Shown: one piece after another, positions 1-9,500 of the stretch
How the letters are laid out: each line of letters starts with the position of its first letter
How positions within the stretch are numbered: the first letter of the stretch is position 1
Origin: Casuarius casuarius
Taxonomy: Eukaryota; Chordata; Aves; Casuariiformes; Casuariidae
NCBI GenBank assembly: GCA_003342895.1
Contig: PTFA01000401.1
Location: 62,001 to 126,000, forward strand
Reading direction: 5' to 3'
DNA length: 64,000 nucleotides
The notes under the pieces: model-generated
The model's input: only the letters and a program-made list of their open reading frames with translations
Database searches by the model: none
What the model was told of the DNA's origin: nothing
Program-made: the position numbers and the translations under genes

Positions 1-51
1 AGCAACTTACAGCCTCTCCAAATAAATGATATGGATATGTTCTTTGAGTGA
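1..51 (+). CDS. Possible C-terminal end of FPGT (fucose-1-phosphate guanylyltransferase)
   Basis: Frame 1 is open from base 1 and stops at TGA 49-51, giving a 16-residue tail that ends in acidic and aromatic residues (NDMDMFFE). The pattern Leu-x-Ile-(acidic)-(acidic)-Met resembles, weakly, a stretch near the C-terminus of vertebrate FPGT, which would here end sooner. FPGT lies just upstream of TNNI3K on the same strand in other amniotes, and AATAAA signals follow. The support is mainly synteny plus a short, imperfect match, so this could also be ordinary non-coding DNA. The gene symbol is left empty for that reason. Confidence 0.33.
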   Translation, partial: SNLQPLQINDMDMFFE

Positions 52-880
52 AAAGGAATTAATTTGAAATAAAGATCTTTTCAAAACACTTAATCCTGCA
101 AAGTCTCCCTGAGAAGGACGTTTACAAACAAAAATGGGAAAGAATTTTGCACACGGTACTCGTAAAAGATTGGACATGACAGCTGCACTGACCGAACATG
201 AAAGGAAACTGGCATAAAACTTCTGAAAAATTAATCAAAGAATTGTGCACAGCTCAGTGTGCTGCAAGCATTGCATCTGAGGACCCCGCTCACTGGAAAA
301 CACTGCTTTTGGCTTTTTACTTCTAATTGTATAGATGTTAATTAGGATGGGCCCAATGCAGCAGTCAGCTCAGTTGTCCCCTTCTTGTTTGTTTGCAAAC
401 GGCCTGCAGTCTCTGTGATTACTACTAATTTTTGGTCTTTTTTCCCCCCAGTTTCAATTATTCAGCAATCACTTCTCACAGCCTAGGATCTGTACGTTTC
501 GCGAAGTCACAGTAGTTGTTTTCAGAGCTGTGATACTGGTGATTGAACCAGTTATGCTAACTTTGCTTTGACCATTTTTCCTCCCTTGCTGTGGTTTCCA
601 GGGAAAAGACCATTTTCCCTGAGTGTCTGTACGAATGAATCTTCACCTACCCAAATGTCTGCGGAGAGTGAATAAACTATGCTGCAGAAAGTGATGAATT
701 CTTTTCAGACTCTTTTCATAACTTAGATGCTACCAGAATATAAATAATATGCAAGTTATTTGCAGTTTTAAAAGACAAAATTTCATTACTGTGATGAGGT
801 AGAGATAAAATTGTGATATTATAATGCACTTTCTGTACAGTAGTGAATAAAACATTTCTTGGACTTCAGAGTCCGCCCTG
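52..880 (+). other. Probable 3' UTR and poly(A) region of the upstream gene
   Basis: No coding structure is visible here. AATAAA hexamers occur at 68-73, 671-676 and 846-851. The last is followed about 30 bases later by a GT-rich stretch (near 878-892), a plausible cleavage and polyadenylation arrangement. AT-rich sequence gives way abruptly to the CpG island at about 1000. If the tail at 1-51 belongs to FPGT, this is its 3' UTR; otherwise it is plain intergenic DNA. Confidence 0.35.
846..851 (+). terminator. Candidate poly(A) signal
   Basis: AATAAA with a downstream GT-rich element at about 878-892. It is the last such hexamer before the CpG island. Inferred from motif and position only. 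Confidence 0.35.
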
Positions 881-1160
881 TGTTTCCATTTCTATCGTAT
901 TTAGCTTGGTCTGGGTGGAAAAAGGATCTTCTTTCAGGCCTTTTTCCAGCCAGAACCTATTTCGGCAATTCCAGACACTTTCCCCGGTATTTCGCTCCCT
1001 GTCGTGTGTCACGATCCCGCACCTCACGTCCTCCGGCCGGACGCTCCCGCCGCGGGAAGCGCCGCGCTGAGAAGCCTCACGCGCCGCGCACGTTCCCGCC
1101 CTGCGCCTCACGTCGCCTCAGGGGCTCTCGCCTCGCCGCTTCCCGCCTCTCCCCCCTCAC

Positions 1161-1270
1161 CGCGCCTCGCCTCCTCGCTCCGCGCCTCGCCTCTCCTCAC
1201 CGCGCCTCGCCTCCTCGCTCCGCGCCTCGCCTCTCCTCACCGCGCCTCGCCTCCTCGCTCCGCGCCTCTC
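1161..1270. repeat. 40-bp tandem repeat, C/T-rich, about 2.7 copies
   Basis: A 40-base unit begins at 1161, 1201 and 1241. The first two copies are identical and the third is partial. The unit is made of smaller CGCGCCTCGC / CTCGCTC sub-blocks. The + strand is almost free of A and strongly C/T-biased. It lies inside the CpG island and creates long spurious Ser-Pro-Arg-Leu-rich reading frames. Confidence 0.9.
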
Positions 1271-1364
1271 CCTGCCTCGCCGCGGCTCTCCTCCCCTCAC
1301 CGCGCCTCTCCCTGCCTCGCCGCTCCGCGCCTCGTTACTCCGCGCCTCGCCTCGCCGCTCCGCG

Positions 1365-1455
1365 CCTCTCCCTGCCGCGCCTCGCCTCTCCCTGCCGCGC
1401 CTCGCCTCTCCCTGCCGCGCCTCGCCTCTCCCTGCCGCGCCTCGCCTCTCCCCTC
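1365..1455. repeat. 20-bp tandem repeat, C/T-rich, about 4 copies
   Basis: A 20-base unit (CTCGCCTCTCCCTGCCGCGC) repeats at 1381, 1401 and 1421, with partial or diverged copies on each side (1361 and 1441). It belongs to the same compositional block as the 40-bp repeat and is probably variable in length between individuals. Confidence 0.9.
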
Positions 1456-2640
1456 CTCACCGTTCTTCGCCTCTCCTCACTGCGCCTCGCCGCTCCGCCT
1501 CGCCTCGCCGCGCCTCTCCTCCGAGGTGCGCTCTCTGCTCCTCGCCTCGCCTCGCCTCCCGCCAGCCGCTGCGGGACGCCATTTCCCTCCTCGGTGCCTC
1601 CAGCGGCGCCCGGTCAGCGGGGCGGCGGGGCGGGTGGCCTGGGGCTGGCGCAGCCGCGGCGCCTCCCCGGGACAGCAGCAGCTGCGGTGCCAGGGCGGGT
1701 CTGGAAGCGGGGCTCCCTGGGTCGAGGAGCCGGCGCAGACCCGCCGCAGCCCTGCAGGCCCCTGCGTTTTACCTAAATGACAAGTTTCCAGCGTGGACCG
1801 CGCTTGCACCCGAGCCCGTAGGCGGGAGCGGCAGGAGCCCGGCGCCCGCGAAGCCCGAGCGGCGCGGAGCAGCCGCGCCCGCCGCGGTGAGGCCCCGTCC
1901 CGCCCGAGCCGCCCCCCCCGGGGCTTCGGTGTCTGCGCTGCCCCGGGCGAGGGTGACCCTGCTGGGGCCGCAGGCTGCTTCCTGGTGCTCAGGCTTGGGG
2001 CGGGGAGCGCTGCGTTTTTATGATCCTGGCCATAAAGGTCTCATCTGTAAATCTCAGAGACTTCTACCAAAAGGGTCGTTATTATTGCTGTTTGTGAGAA
2101 CTGAAGTGCCTCTGCCCAAAGCGGTGTGGCACAACAGCGGCAGAGTGAAAATACAGTCTGTATTTCCCGGCCTCGAGTGCTCCCTTCAGCCTGTGACCTT
2201 CCTTCCGTGGACTGCAGACGGGACGGGCTTTCCCCAAGGTCTCGGGGCGGTAGGAGCCAGTCGGCAGCCCCCATGAGCAGACCGGAGCTCCTTCGAGGGT
2301 GGCTTTTGCAGCCAGCGTTTGCCAAGAGCCGGTAAGGGCCCCACACTGGCTGCCCGCCGTGCTGGGTGCGGGAGGCGGCACGGAGGCCTGCGCCGTGGCG
2401 AGGGAGGGGGCCGGAGGCTGGCGGGTGGGAGCACAGCCCGTGAGCGCGGGGTCTCTCCGGGGGACAGGCGCCGGTGCAGCTCCCCTCAGCACCTGGAGCC
2501 AGGGGAAGGCGGGAGGGCGCAGTGCGGTGCTGCAGGAGCGAGGAAGGAGCTGTGCTTTGGCCGTCTGAGAAAGAAGAGCACCGAGTTCGGCAACAGCCGG
2601 AGCAGAAGCCGAGTGAATAACGTGGGGTTTTGCCTTGCAG

Positions 2641-2815
2641 GAGCGCTGCGTTGCCGTGGCAGTGGGGAGGGCTGCAGAGACGCAGGGCAGGGCAGAGAGC
2701 TGGAGACTCCCGGCAGCTTCCGGCGGCTTCCAGCGGCAGGCCTTTCCCCGCAGCGCAGCTCCTGAAAGCATGCTTATGGAGGAAGAGGCAGCTCTACCTT
2801 ATCCGATAATCCAAG
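2641..2815 (+). CDS. TNNI3K: Candidate alternative first coding exon of TNNI3K
   Basis: An acceptor (pyrimidine-rich, ending TTGCAG) at 2635-2640 and a donor GTAAAA at 2816 bound a 175-base exon. From ATG 2770 (A at -3) it encodes 15 residues, beginning MLMEEEAALP, and ends in phase 1 with a single G. That is the phase the canonical first exon uses, so splicing 2815 to 5653 would restore the Asp codon at the start of exon 2 and give an in-frame kinase with a different, acidic N-terminus. The frame is also open from 2641 back to the acceptor. Untranslated exons ending at 1886 or 2331 could lie upstream. No homolog of this peptide is known to me; the case rests on splice sites, phase and the adjacent CpG island. 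It could be a 5' UTR exon only. Confidence 0.5.
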
Positions 2816-4815
2816 GTAAAAATCCGAGTAAGATTAACACCCTCCTGCATGAGTGAAACAAAAAACGAAATGTTCAGAAAGTTACATTAATATAAAAAGA
2901 AGAAATGCATTCATTATTCACCCACTTCCTGACTCAGCTCAGACTGCTGAGGAGATGTGCGCTGAGGAGGGTATGTCCTGGCAGGCCTTTTACTGCGGTG
3001 CTCTCTAGCAGGTAGGAGAGGTGGCCAAAACACCTGCCTTTGGCTGCACACCCCTGCCGGCATTTTAGAAATTTGAGGAAAAACAAGCAACATTAAGCTA
3101 ATAAAAGTAATGGGAGAATAGACACTCATTATAGTCCTATATTTATAGCTCTACTAGTTGCCTGGCAACTGGATGTGGAGTATCAGTTAAGAGGCTGATG
3201 CCTTTTTGCAAATATTTGGTTGCATATCAGAGGGTATATTGTCAAAGCAGTTCAAAGTCTTCTTGAAATACATCCTTGGTTTTATGTGTGAATCTGTGCT
3301 CATGCTGTGTCAGAAACTATCACAAGAGTGCTAGTTTGTTTACATTGGGATGCAGCATGTTGAAGATTTTATATACGTATATTTTATGTACATATCTTCT
3401 TGCCTGAAATCCTTATCTGAGAAGAATTCCTTATCTGAGAAAATGAAGAACGTAATACAGCTGCCAAGGTCAATCAACACACTTTATAAATAAATAAATA
3501 AATACACATGCAGGTATATGTATATCAAGCAATTAAAAAAGCAGCAAAAGGAGAAAAAGCATACACACATACAGAAACCAGCATGAATACCATAGTGGTT
3601 GGGAAAATAAGTGTAAAATGAGTCCATATGATAGAACACAAGGGGAGACAGATATGAAAGACATAGAAAACAAAGGTGCAGATCAGTGCTAACGAGATTA
3701 CAAAGGAGATACAGTTTGTGCAAGTGAAAAGTTATATTATTTGTCTATTAACCTCTTGGTCTCTGTTTTTTATAGTGCTCTAGAGAGAACCAGTCTTTTC
3801 TCAGGGTTCTTAAACAGAGATTCTTAGAGGAATGCGTCCACGCACACAATCTGTATTGACTGCATATATGGGTACAAACAGATGACAGCTTGTTCTGTCC
3901 AACCTAGCTGGATCTTGGATTTTTTACAGCTTTACTGTGTCATGGGGTCCAAGGTAAAACGCTAAGAGACAGGATGAATTAAATTGAGCACAATGTTTAT
4001 TAATGCATCCATACAGATGACTGATGCACATCTGTCTTGTGCATGATCTCCTTGGAATATAAATATGAACAAAGCAGCTTGAACTTGTTCCTTTCTGCAG
4101 AAATTCTATCTAGGGCAGGAAAAGCAGCAAAACAAACTCAGGAGTCCCATTCATTCTTCTTAACTCTGAAAGAGATGCCCAGTGTTCTCCAGGTTACTTC
4201 CTTCATTAGCAATCTCATGGAAATTTTAGCCAGTGGAGCTGCTGCTGCTGCCTGCTAGTTTGAGGGGATGAATGTCTTCTGTGATGTGATGTTCTGTATC
4301 TGAGGTCAGAAGAATACAAACTAAACGTACTGAATTCCTGACAGCAAACTCATTTTCTAGTCTAACTCAGTGAGGCTTCACTGGCATAACAACATGTACA
4401 AATACCACCAAAACGTAAGAAGCCAGTATTTTCTGACATGACACAGCTTACACTTCACAATTAAAATAACCCAGATGCTCCAAAGTCATCCTGTATGTTA
4501 AAATACATCTTAATGTTATGCGTTGAGGTCATCACTGGCTTCTTTAAACTAGGGACCCTCACCACTCTTTGGGGATCCTGACAATATTCTTGTGTCTCAG
4601 CTTTATAAATTAATTTTTCTCTAGAAGATTGGTAGCAAGCTGCCAAATCCCCTGCTTCTCACCAGTTTTAGGTATTCAACAGATGAAAGAAAGTATTTCT
4701 GTTGGAATATTTGCAATTTATTTTGACAGTAGATTTTTAAACAAACTGATTAGGTACCTTTATTATTTTACGCTTGAGAGCACACACTGTTTTGCTCTGT
4801 GTCATTGTTGCATGA
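2816..4815 (+). other. Interval between the alternative and canonical first exons
   Basis: AT-rich with no coding exon recognised. A short (TAAA)4 microsatellite lies at 3487-3502. An imperfect 18-bp direct repeat at 3410-3445 carries two TTATCT (reverse GATA) motifs. Small open frames here have no supporting features. Confidence 0.6.
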
Positions 4816-4845
4816 CATTCCATTTGGCACAGGGTTTATTTTTAG
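4816..4845 (+). promoter_or_regulatory. Muscle-type motif cluster: MCAT, E-box, MEF2
   Basis: CATTCCA (MCAT/TEAD type) is at 4816-4822, the overlapping CATTTG (E-box form CANNTG) at 4821-4826, and TTATTTTTAG at 4836-4845, an exact match to the MEF2 consensus YTAWWWWTAR. The cluster lies 105-134 bases upstream of ATG 4950. TNNI3K is known to be heart-restricted and MEF2-responsive in mammals, so a core promoter here is plausible. With no TATA box nearby, the AT-rich MEF2 site may also help position the start. Motif matches alone do not prove binding. Confidence 0.55.
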
Positions 4846-4949
4846 CCAGAGACTATCAAAGTATTTTTCAGTAGGACTGTCACTGCTCTTGAGCAAGGAA
4901 TCATATTACTGCAAGAACTTTGCTGAAACAAAGAAGATACATTGAACAA

Positions 4950-4989
4950 ATGGGAAATTATAAATCCAGACCAACCCAAACTTGCACGG
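4950..4989 (+). CDS. TNNI3K: TNNI3K canonical exon 1 (residues 1-13, first base of codon 14)
   Basis: ATG at 4950 opens 13 codons, MGNYKSRPTQTCT, then one G before donor GTAATT at 4990. This matches the vertebrate TNNI3K N-terminus as I know it, so the start is secure. The Gly at position 2 followed by basic residues recalls an N-myristoylation context, but this is only a resemblance. The exon is tiny and lies between the CpG-island exon and exon 2; transcripts starting at the island could skip it without changing frame. Confidence 0.95.
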
Positions 4990-5652
4990 GTAATTAATGT
5001 TGCTTTTTTAAATACAATATACCATACATCCATCAGCAAGCAGCAAATGATGTCTTAGCAAATAACTCATTGCTAATTTGCTCTATAGTTCAAGGATAAG
5101 GTATTTTATTGTTCTTGGTTTACATGAAGAATGGCTTAACCCAAATCAAATGCAGAGTCTGTGAAAGAAGACAAAACCCTAATGAATTAAATTTCATGGT
5201 ACTATCACATTAGATCGTATTAACTTATTTTATCAAGTTGATTTAACTCACATTTCATTAGAAAATCCTTAAAACTAAATCTTTTCTATGCTATGTGTCT
5301 ATGCTGATAGGATTTAGGAAATAAGAACTAACAAAGGCAACTTATAGTTTAAGCTTTTTGTTATAAAAATAGAAATATTTCTGATAAAGTTTTGTATGTG
5401 TTATCTGTCCGTGAGATCAGTATATGTGTATCTGTACTTGTTGCAGCAAGAACTGTGTAATAGCTTTAATATCATTTTAAGTAAACATTCATACCTTAAC
5501 AGAAAAATACTGTATTGAAACAGGGTATAATTGAATGTTTAAAAATCAAGTCCTTAGTTCCTGGTTACTAAGACATTTTGATTTGAGTTCTTGTTTTTCA
5601 CATTTTGAAGAGTATTATCAATCAGTGGGTTTTTTTTTTTTTTTTTGGTTAG
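4990..5652 (+). other. TNNI3K intron 1
   Basis: 663 bases, AT-rich. Its 3' end holds an uninterrupted run of 17 T (5630-5646), then GGTTAG at the acceptor. No other feature is seen. Confidence 0.85.
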
Positions 5653-5761
5653 ATGAATGGAAGAAGAAGGTTAGTGAATCATATGCTATAATCATAGAAC
5701 GATTAGAAGATGACCTGCAGATCAAAGAAAAGGAGCTGGCAGAAGTGAAGCATGTTTTCAG
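5653..5761 (+). CDS. TNNI3K: TNNI3K exon 2 (residues 14-50): coiled-coil-like segment
   Basis: Starts after TTAG at 5652; the leading AT completes Asp14 with the G carried from exon 1. It encodes DEWKKKV through an amphipathic, charge-rich helix (about residues 22-45, with I/L spacing and many E, D and K residues), in line with the predicted coiled coil before the ankyrin repeats. It ends in phase 2 (AG of Ser50) at donor GTAAAA, 5762. The open frame extends upstream to 5535 through the intron, but the acceptor and homology set the border. Confidence 0.95.
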
Positions 5762-6469
5762 GTAAAATATTCTTGAAACCTATGTATGAATGTATTTTAA
5801 ATGAGTATTTGCTATTAAACAGTATTTTCAGTTTCAGGTGTTTTCTTGTGGAAGGAGTTTTGCACGTATGGAATGCCTGTTCTTTAATGTCTATTTTTGG
5901 GAATATGTCCTTATAGTTCTGGGCCAGAGTCCCACAGCATATTACCATAATTAGTGGCTGCTAATTACTAGTGCCAACATTTTATAAAAAATGTATATAG
6001 TTTTGTAAATGAATTAGCTTTAATGAGATATCTGATTTTGTTGTGTACTTTCCATTTCTGCTAACCTGTTTCTTTAGATAGGGATGTTGCTGAAGTGACA
6101 AATTTTAAACAAATACACAAGCAGAATATCTTCTGACAGTGAATTTCAAATTCATAATTGCCATCATTTTCGCAGGACAGCTCATACTAAAAACCATGTT
6201 CACTGAACCAAGTAGTATACTTACATGTTCATTATCTGAAAAGCTCAAATACAGAAAACACCCAACTCATTGACTGTAAATAAGTTAATTTAAACAAATG
6301 ATCAGGTAAATAATTTCAGACATAAAATGCACTTGAAAAAAAATGGATTCTAATCAGAAATAAATCACAAGCCCAAAAAAACCAAATTGGTCATATAAAT
6401 TTTTTTATCATGCTCACTTTCAGGTAGCATAATTATCACTGTTTGAACCTGTTAACTGAAAAACTACAT

Positions 6470-6550
6470 TGGGCTTGATTCTGCAATATGCTGACCACTT
6501 TGGCTCTGATCCAGTAAGATACTTCAGCACCTGCCTAATTTTAACCCTGT
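6470..6550. repeat. Diverged MITE-like fragment
   Basis: Contains two phrases of the type CTGATyCxGyAA (GATTCTGCAA near 6477-6486 and CTGATCCAGTAA near 6505-6516) followed by TACTTCAGCACCTGCCTAAT. I recognise this wording from old palindromic repeats dispersed in amniote genomes, but cannot name the family with certainty. The copy is degraded and only part of a hairpin is visible. Confidence 0.4.
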
Positions 6551-9500
6551 TTAGAAGTAATTATCTTAACAAACTAGAGCAAGTGTGCTCATCATCTTAA
6601 GATGAGCAAGACCATTGAGGTGTATGGTATATGGTTTAATTCCTGAATTAGGCATTAGAAAAAAGAAACAATTAACTTTAAGGTTAGCTGACCTTTAGCA
6701 GTTCAGCTTATCTGTCTATCTTACCACCTTATGTGTGTCCCTTTCAAATGTCAGGCAAGCCCTTCTTCTTAGATAAAGAGCACTGCTTTTCTCCACCAAA
6801 GTAGATGTGAGTTAATGATACTGATTACATTGCACTGGAAAGATTTTTTTAAGTTTTAGTCAGAACTGAGGAATCAGCCAATGATTTCAGTTCTGAAACT
6901 TGTCTTCATCCACAAGTAATCAAATCAATCAGATGTTGTGAGAATCTAGAATCCAAATCTTGCCTATGTAAAAAATTGATCATGACTATATAAAAATGTT
7001 TTCAACAGTAGCAGTGGCTATTTTCTGAAGACTTCTAATCTCTGAAACCCAAGAAAAATTAATGTATTTTTCTCACTATTAAACAAATCCATTTATCAAA
7101 AGAAGTTAGGACTGAGAAACTGGACATTTGTTGTAGGCTAAGGAGAAGATGGTAATTGAACGGCTGGAAACGAAATAGGTAGCTGTTAAGTCCCAGCCCT
7201 GAAAGATGTGCAACATCAATAAAACAAAGGAGGCAAAGTCTTGCGAAGGAAAGAAGTGTCACAATCCCTGTTTTACACTTAGGGAATGCATGCACAGGTC
7301 AATGGGTCAATAGTCCTGTAGTAGAAAAAAAAATCAGTTATAATAGTGGGAAGTGAACCTATAACTAGCGTGGCACCTGTGATTTCTTACCTTGGATAAA
7401 AGTCGTCCTTAGATTACTGCTGCATCTCTGAGTTGTTAGTGTGATGCTTTACCAAAAAGACCATCCTACAAATAAAGAGTCATAATTTGATTTCTCCAGA
7501 AATGCAATTATGTCTTCAGAAAGGAATTAAGAGGACACCTAGGTAAAACTGGGCCTTGACTTTAGTCTTATGAGCCACAATCTTCATTTTCAATAGGGAC
7601 CATAAGTTTTGACATATAAAACTTTCCTTGCAATCTTTTGACACCAAAACATTACATTTTTTTTCCAGCGTATAAGAATTCAAGTATGATTAAAATTGAA
7701 TATCACTAAGAAAAAGCCGAACTGAAACTTTTTTTTTCATTTTTCAAACTGAGAGAAGAGGAATATTTAAACATACAGCTAAAGGATTCTTGGCCACACA
7801 TTAAAAGCTCGGAATGTGAATCTTGACTGTAATATAAAATTGAAGCAGGAGACTTTACAATGTGATAATAATTTCTAATTTTGAGACTTTCAAAATTTGT
7901 CCTTCAACAAAAGCAACTAGAATGCAGTCACTACAATGTATCAATATGCACAGTGTTTGCATCCATACATACCCAACATTTTAAAACAAAAGACAAGTTA
8001 ACTAAAAAGACTTGTTTCCCAGATCTTGGAATTTATCTTTCCTGCAATTGCCCTGAAGGAAAACCTGAAGAATAGATGAGTTTTATAGCACTATCATTAA
8101 TCACAATATGCTGGAGTAGAGTTGCATGGAGCTAAAACATATATGACGAAGAGATTTTATTCTACTGAGCAAAACATCTTCCCTCTTAGTAAAGTGGAAG
8201 TGGTAAATGAACGGTCATCACCAAAGAAAAGTAAATATGACTATAATGTGTGGAAAAAACATTCCATACCAGAGCAGTTTACATTTAGGAAATAAAAAAA
8301 CAATTTTCCTGAACACATGATACCTGTCATCTAAGGAATGCATATGAAAATCTAGACTGATGTAAGAATAAATCACACTGACGCACACAACTTTGGAGAA
8401 ATAAGTCCAATTTTTACGTTTATAATTAAACATAATATTCTGCTTTTATCAGGCCCATGCCCTTTTCAAATCATCCACTGTTCTTAATGCAATGAACTGA
8501 ATACTATAAAAATCTCAATATTGATTACAGGCAGTCCGGAGTTTCCATCAGAATGACCTTTCTGATAGAAAAGGTAGTTCGAAAAAGCTAGCTTTTGTGA
8601 GAAAGAAAAGCCAGAACTTCTCACAGAGAAAATATTTACTTTTAAAATACTAAATATTAAATTTCAATTTGAGTTGATCCAAACCACAAAATTTGTTTTG
8701 AGTATGAATCTTTAATTGATGTACTTACCCCAGCACAAAACTTTATTTGGCTGTAACTCACAACCCCCTTCTCTTCTGTGGACTGACATTCCTGGAGGAG
8801 TACTTCTCCTGTGCCGCAGGACTGCCTTGCTTCATTCTGCCCATTCTCTAAGTGCGGTCACGTAACTGGATGCTTCAGCACTGAGGAGATCCAGTCCTGG
8901 AGCCTGGCCTTCCGTATAAGAAAAACACCCAGAGCCCAAACTGCAGCTTCCATGGGGTAATGTGTCATTTTGCAATTTAATAGCTCTCACACCACTTCAG
9001 TAAACGGGAAACAGAACTTTCAACTTCCAGAAGTTAAAATGCCTTCTTTTAGTTAAAAAAAAAAAAAAAAAAGTTTCAACATTTCCAAATTAATATTGTC
9101 AAATTTCATGAAAAATAATGTGAAAACACAGATTTTATTCCTGGTTTAGGATGATGACACATATTGAACCAGCAGAATTTCTTTTAGAACAAAAATTTCT
9201 CAATTTTGCTGAGATAAACAAGGGAAGGAACCAAATAGAAGAAAAAAAATAGCCTATGAGAAACTGGAATAATTCATTACTATCAACCAAGAGAACAGAA
9301 GTAAAACCAGGTCTCTGGCTTTATCTGCATTTTAATTTTTATTTACAAAATAAATTATTAAAATATTTATTGAAAGAGATGGCCTGAGTGTCACCTTGCT
9401 TAATAGTGGTCAACTTGCTATGGGGGATTTTGCATAGATTTATGTTTTTAAAGAAGAGAGAAATATTAAAGCCTTGTTTGGAATTGTAAGCATGTTAAAT

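Larger units (their letters stand above)
1000..2770 (+). promoter_or_regulatory. CpG island, likely upstream TNNI3K promoter
   Basis: Very high GC with frequent CpG across about 1.7 kb, in a window that is otherwise AT-rich. GC boxes of the form GGGGCGGG occur at 1627-1634 and 1997-2005. Candidate splice donors GTGAGG at 1887 and GTAAGG at 2332 could close untranslated first exons (ending 1886 or 2331) that join the acceptor at 2640. If the gene upstream really ends at base 51, this island is not that gene's own 5' promoter and more likely serves an upstream start of TNNI3K, or a divergent transcript. No TATA box is evident, as is usual for CpG-island promoters. Confidence 0.7.

Noticed and set aside
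859..1780. Two long overlapping plus-strand reading frames (305 and 258 codons) rich in Ser, Pro, Arg, Leu and Ala
   Set aside because: They are produced by the GC-rich C/T tandem repeats in the CpG island, which lack stop codons. The same block is open in more than one frame, and no domain or coding signature is present.
2082..2771. 229-codon minus-strand frame
   Set aside because: Low-complexity Ala/Pro/Ser/Arg composition in the CpG island, overlapped by open frames on the other strand. No splice or domain support.
5535..5652. Upstream extension of the exon 2 reading frame starting with Met at 5535
   Set aside because: The extension crosses the 17-T tract and acceptor. The conserved N-terminus is supplied by the exon at 4950, whose G completes Asp14.
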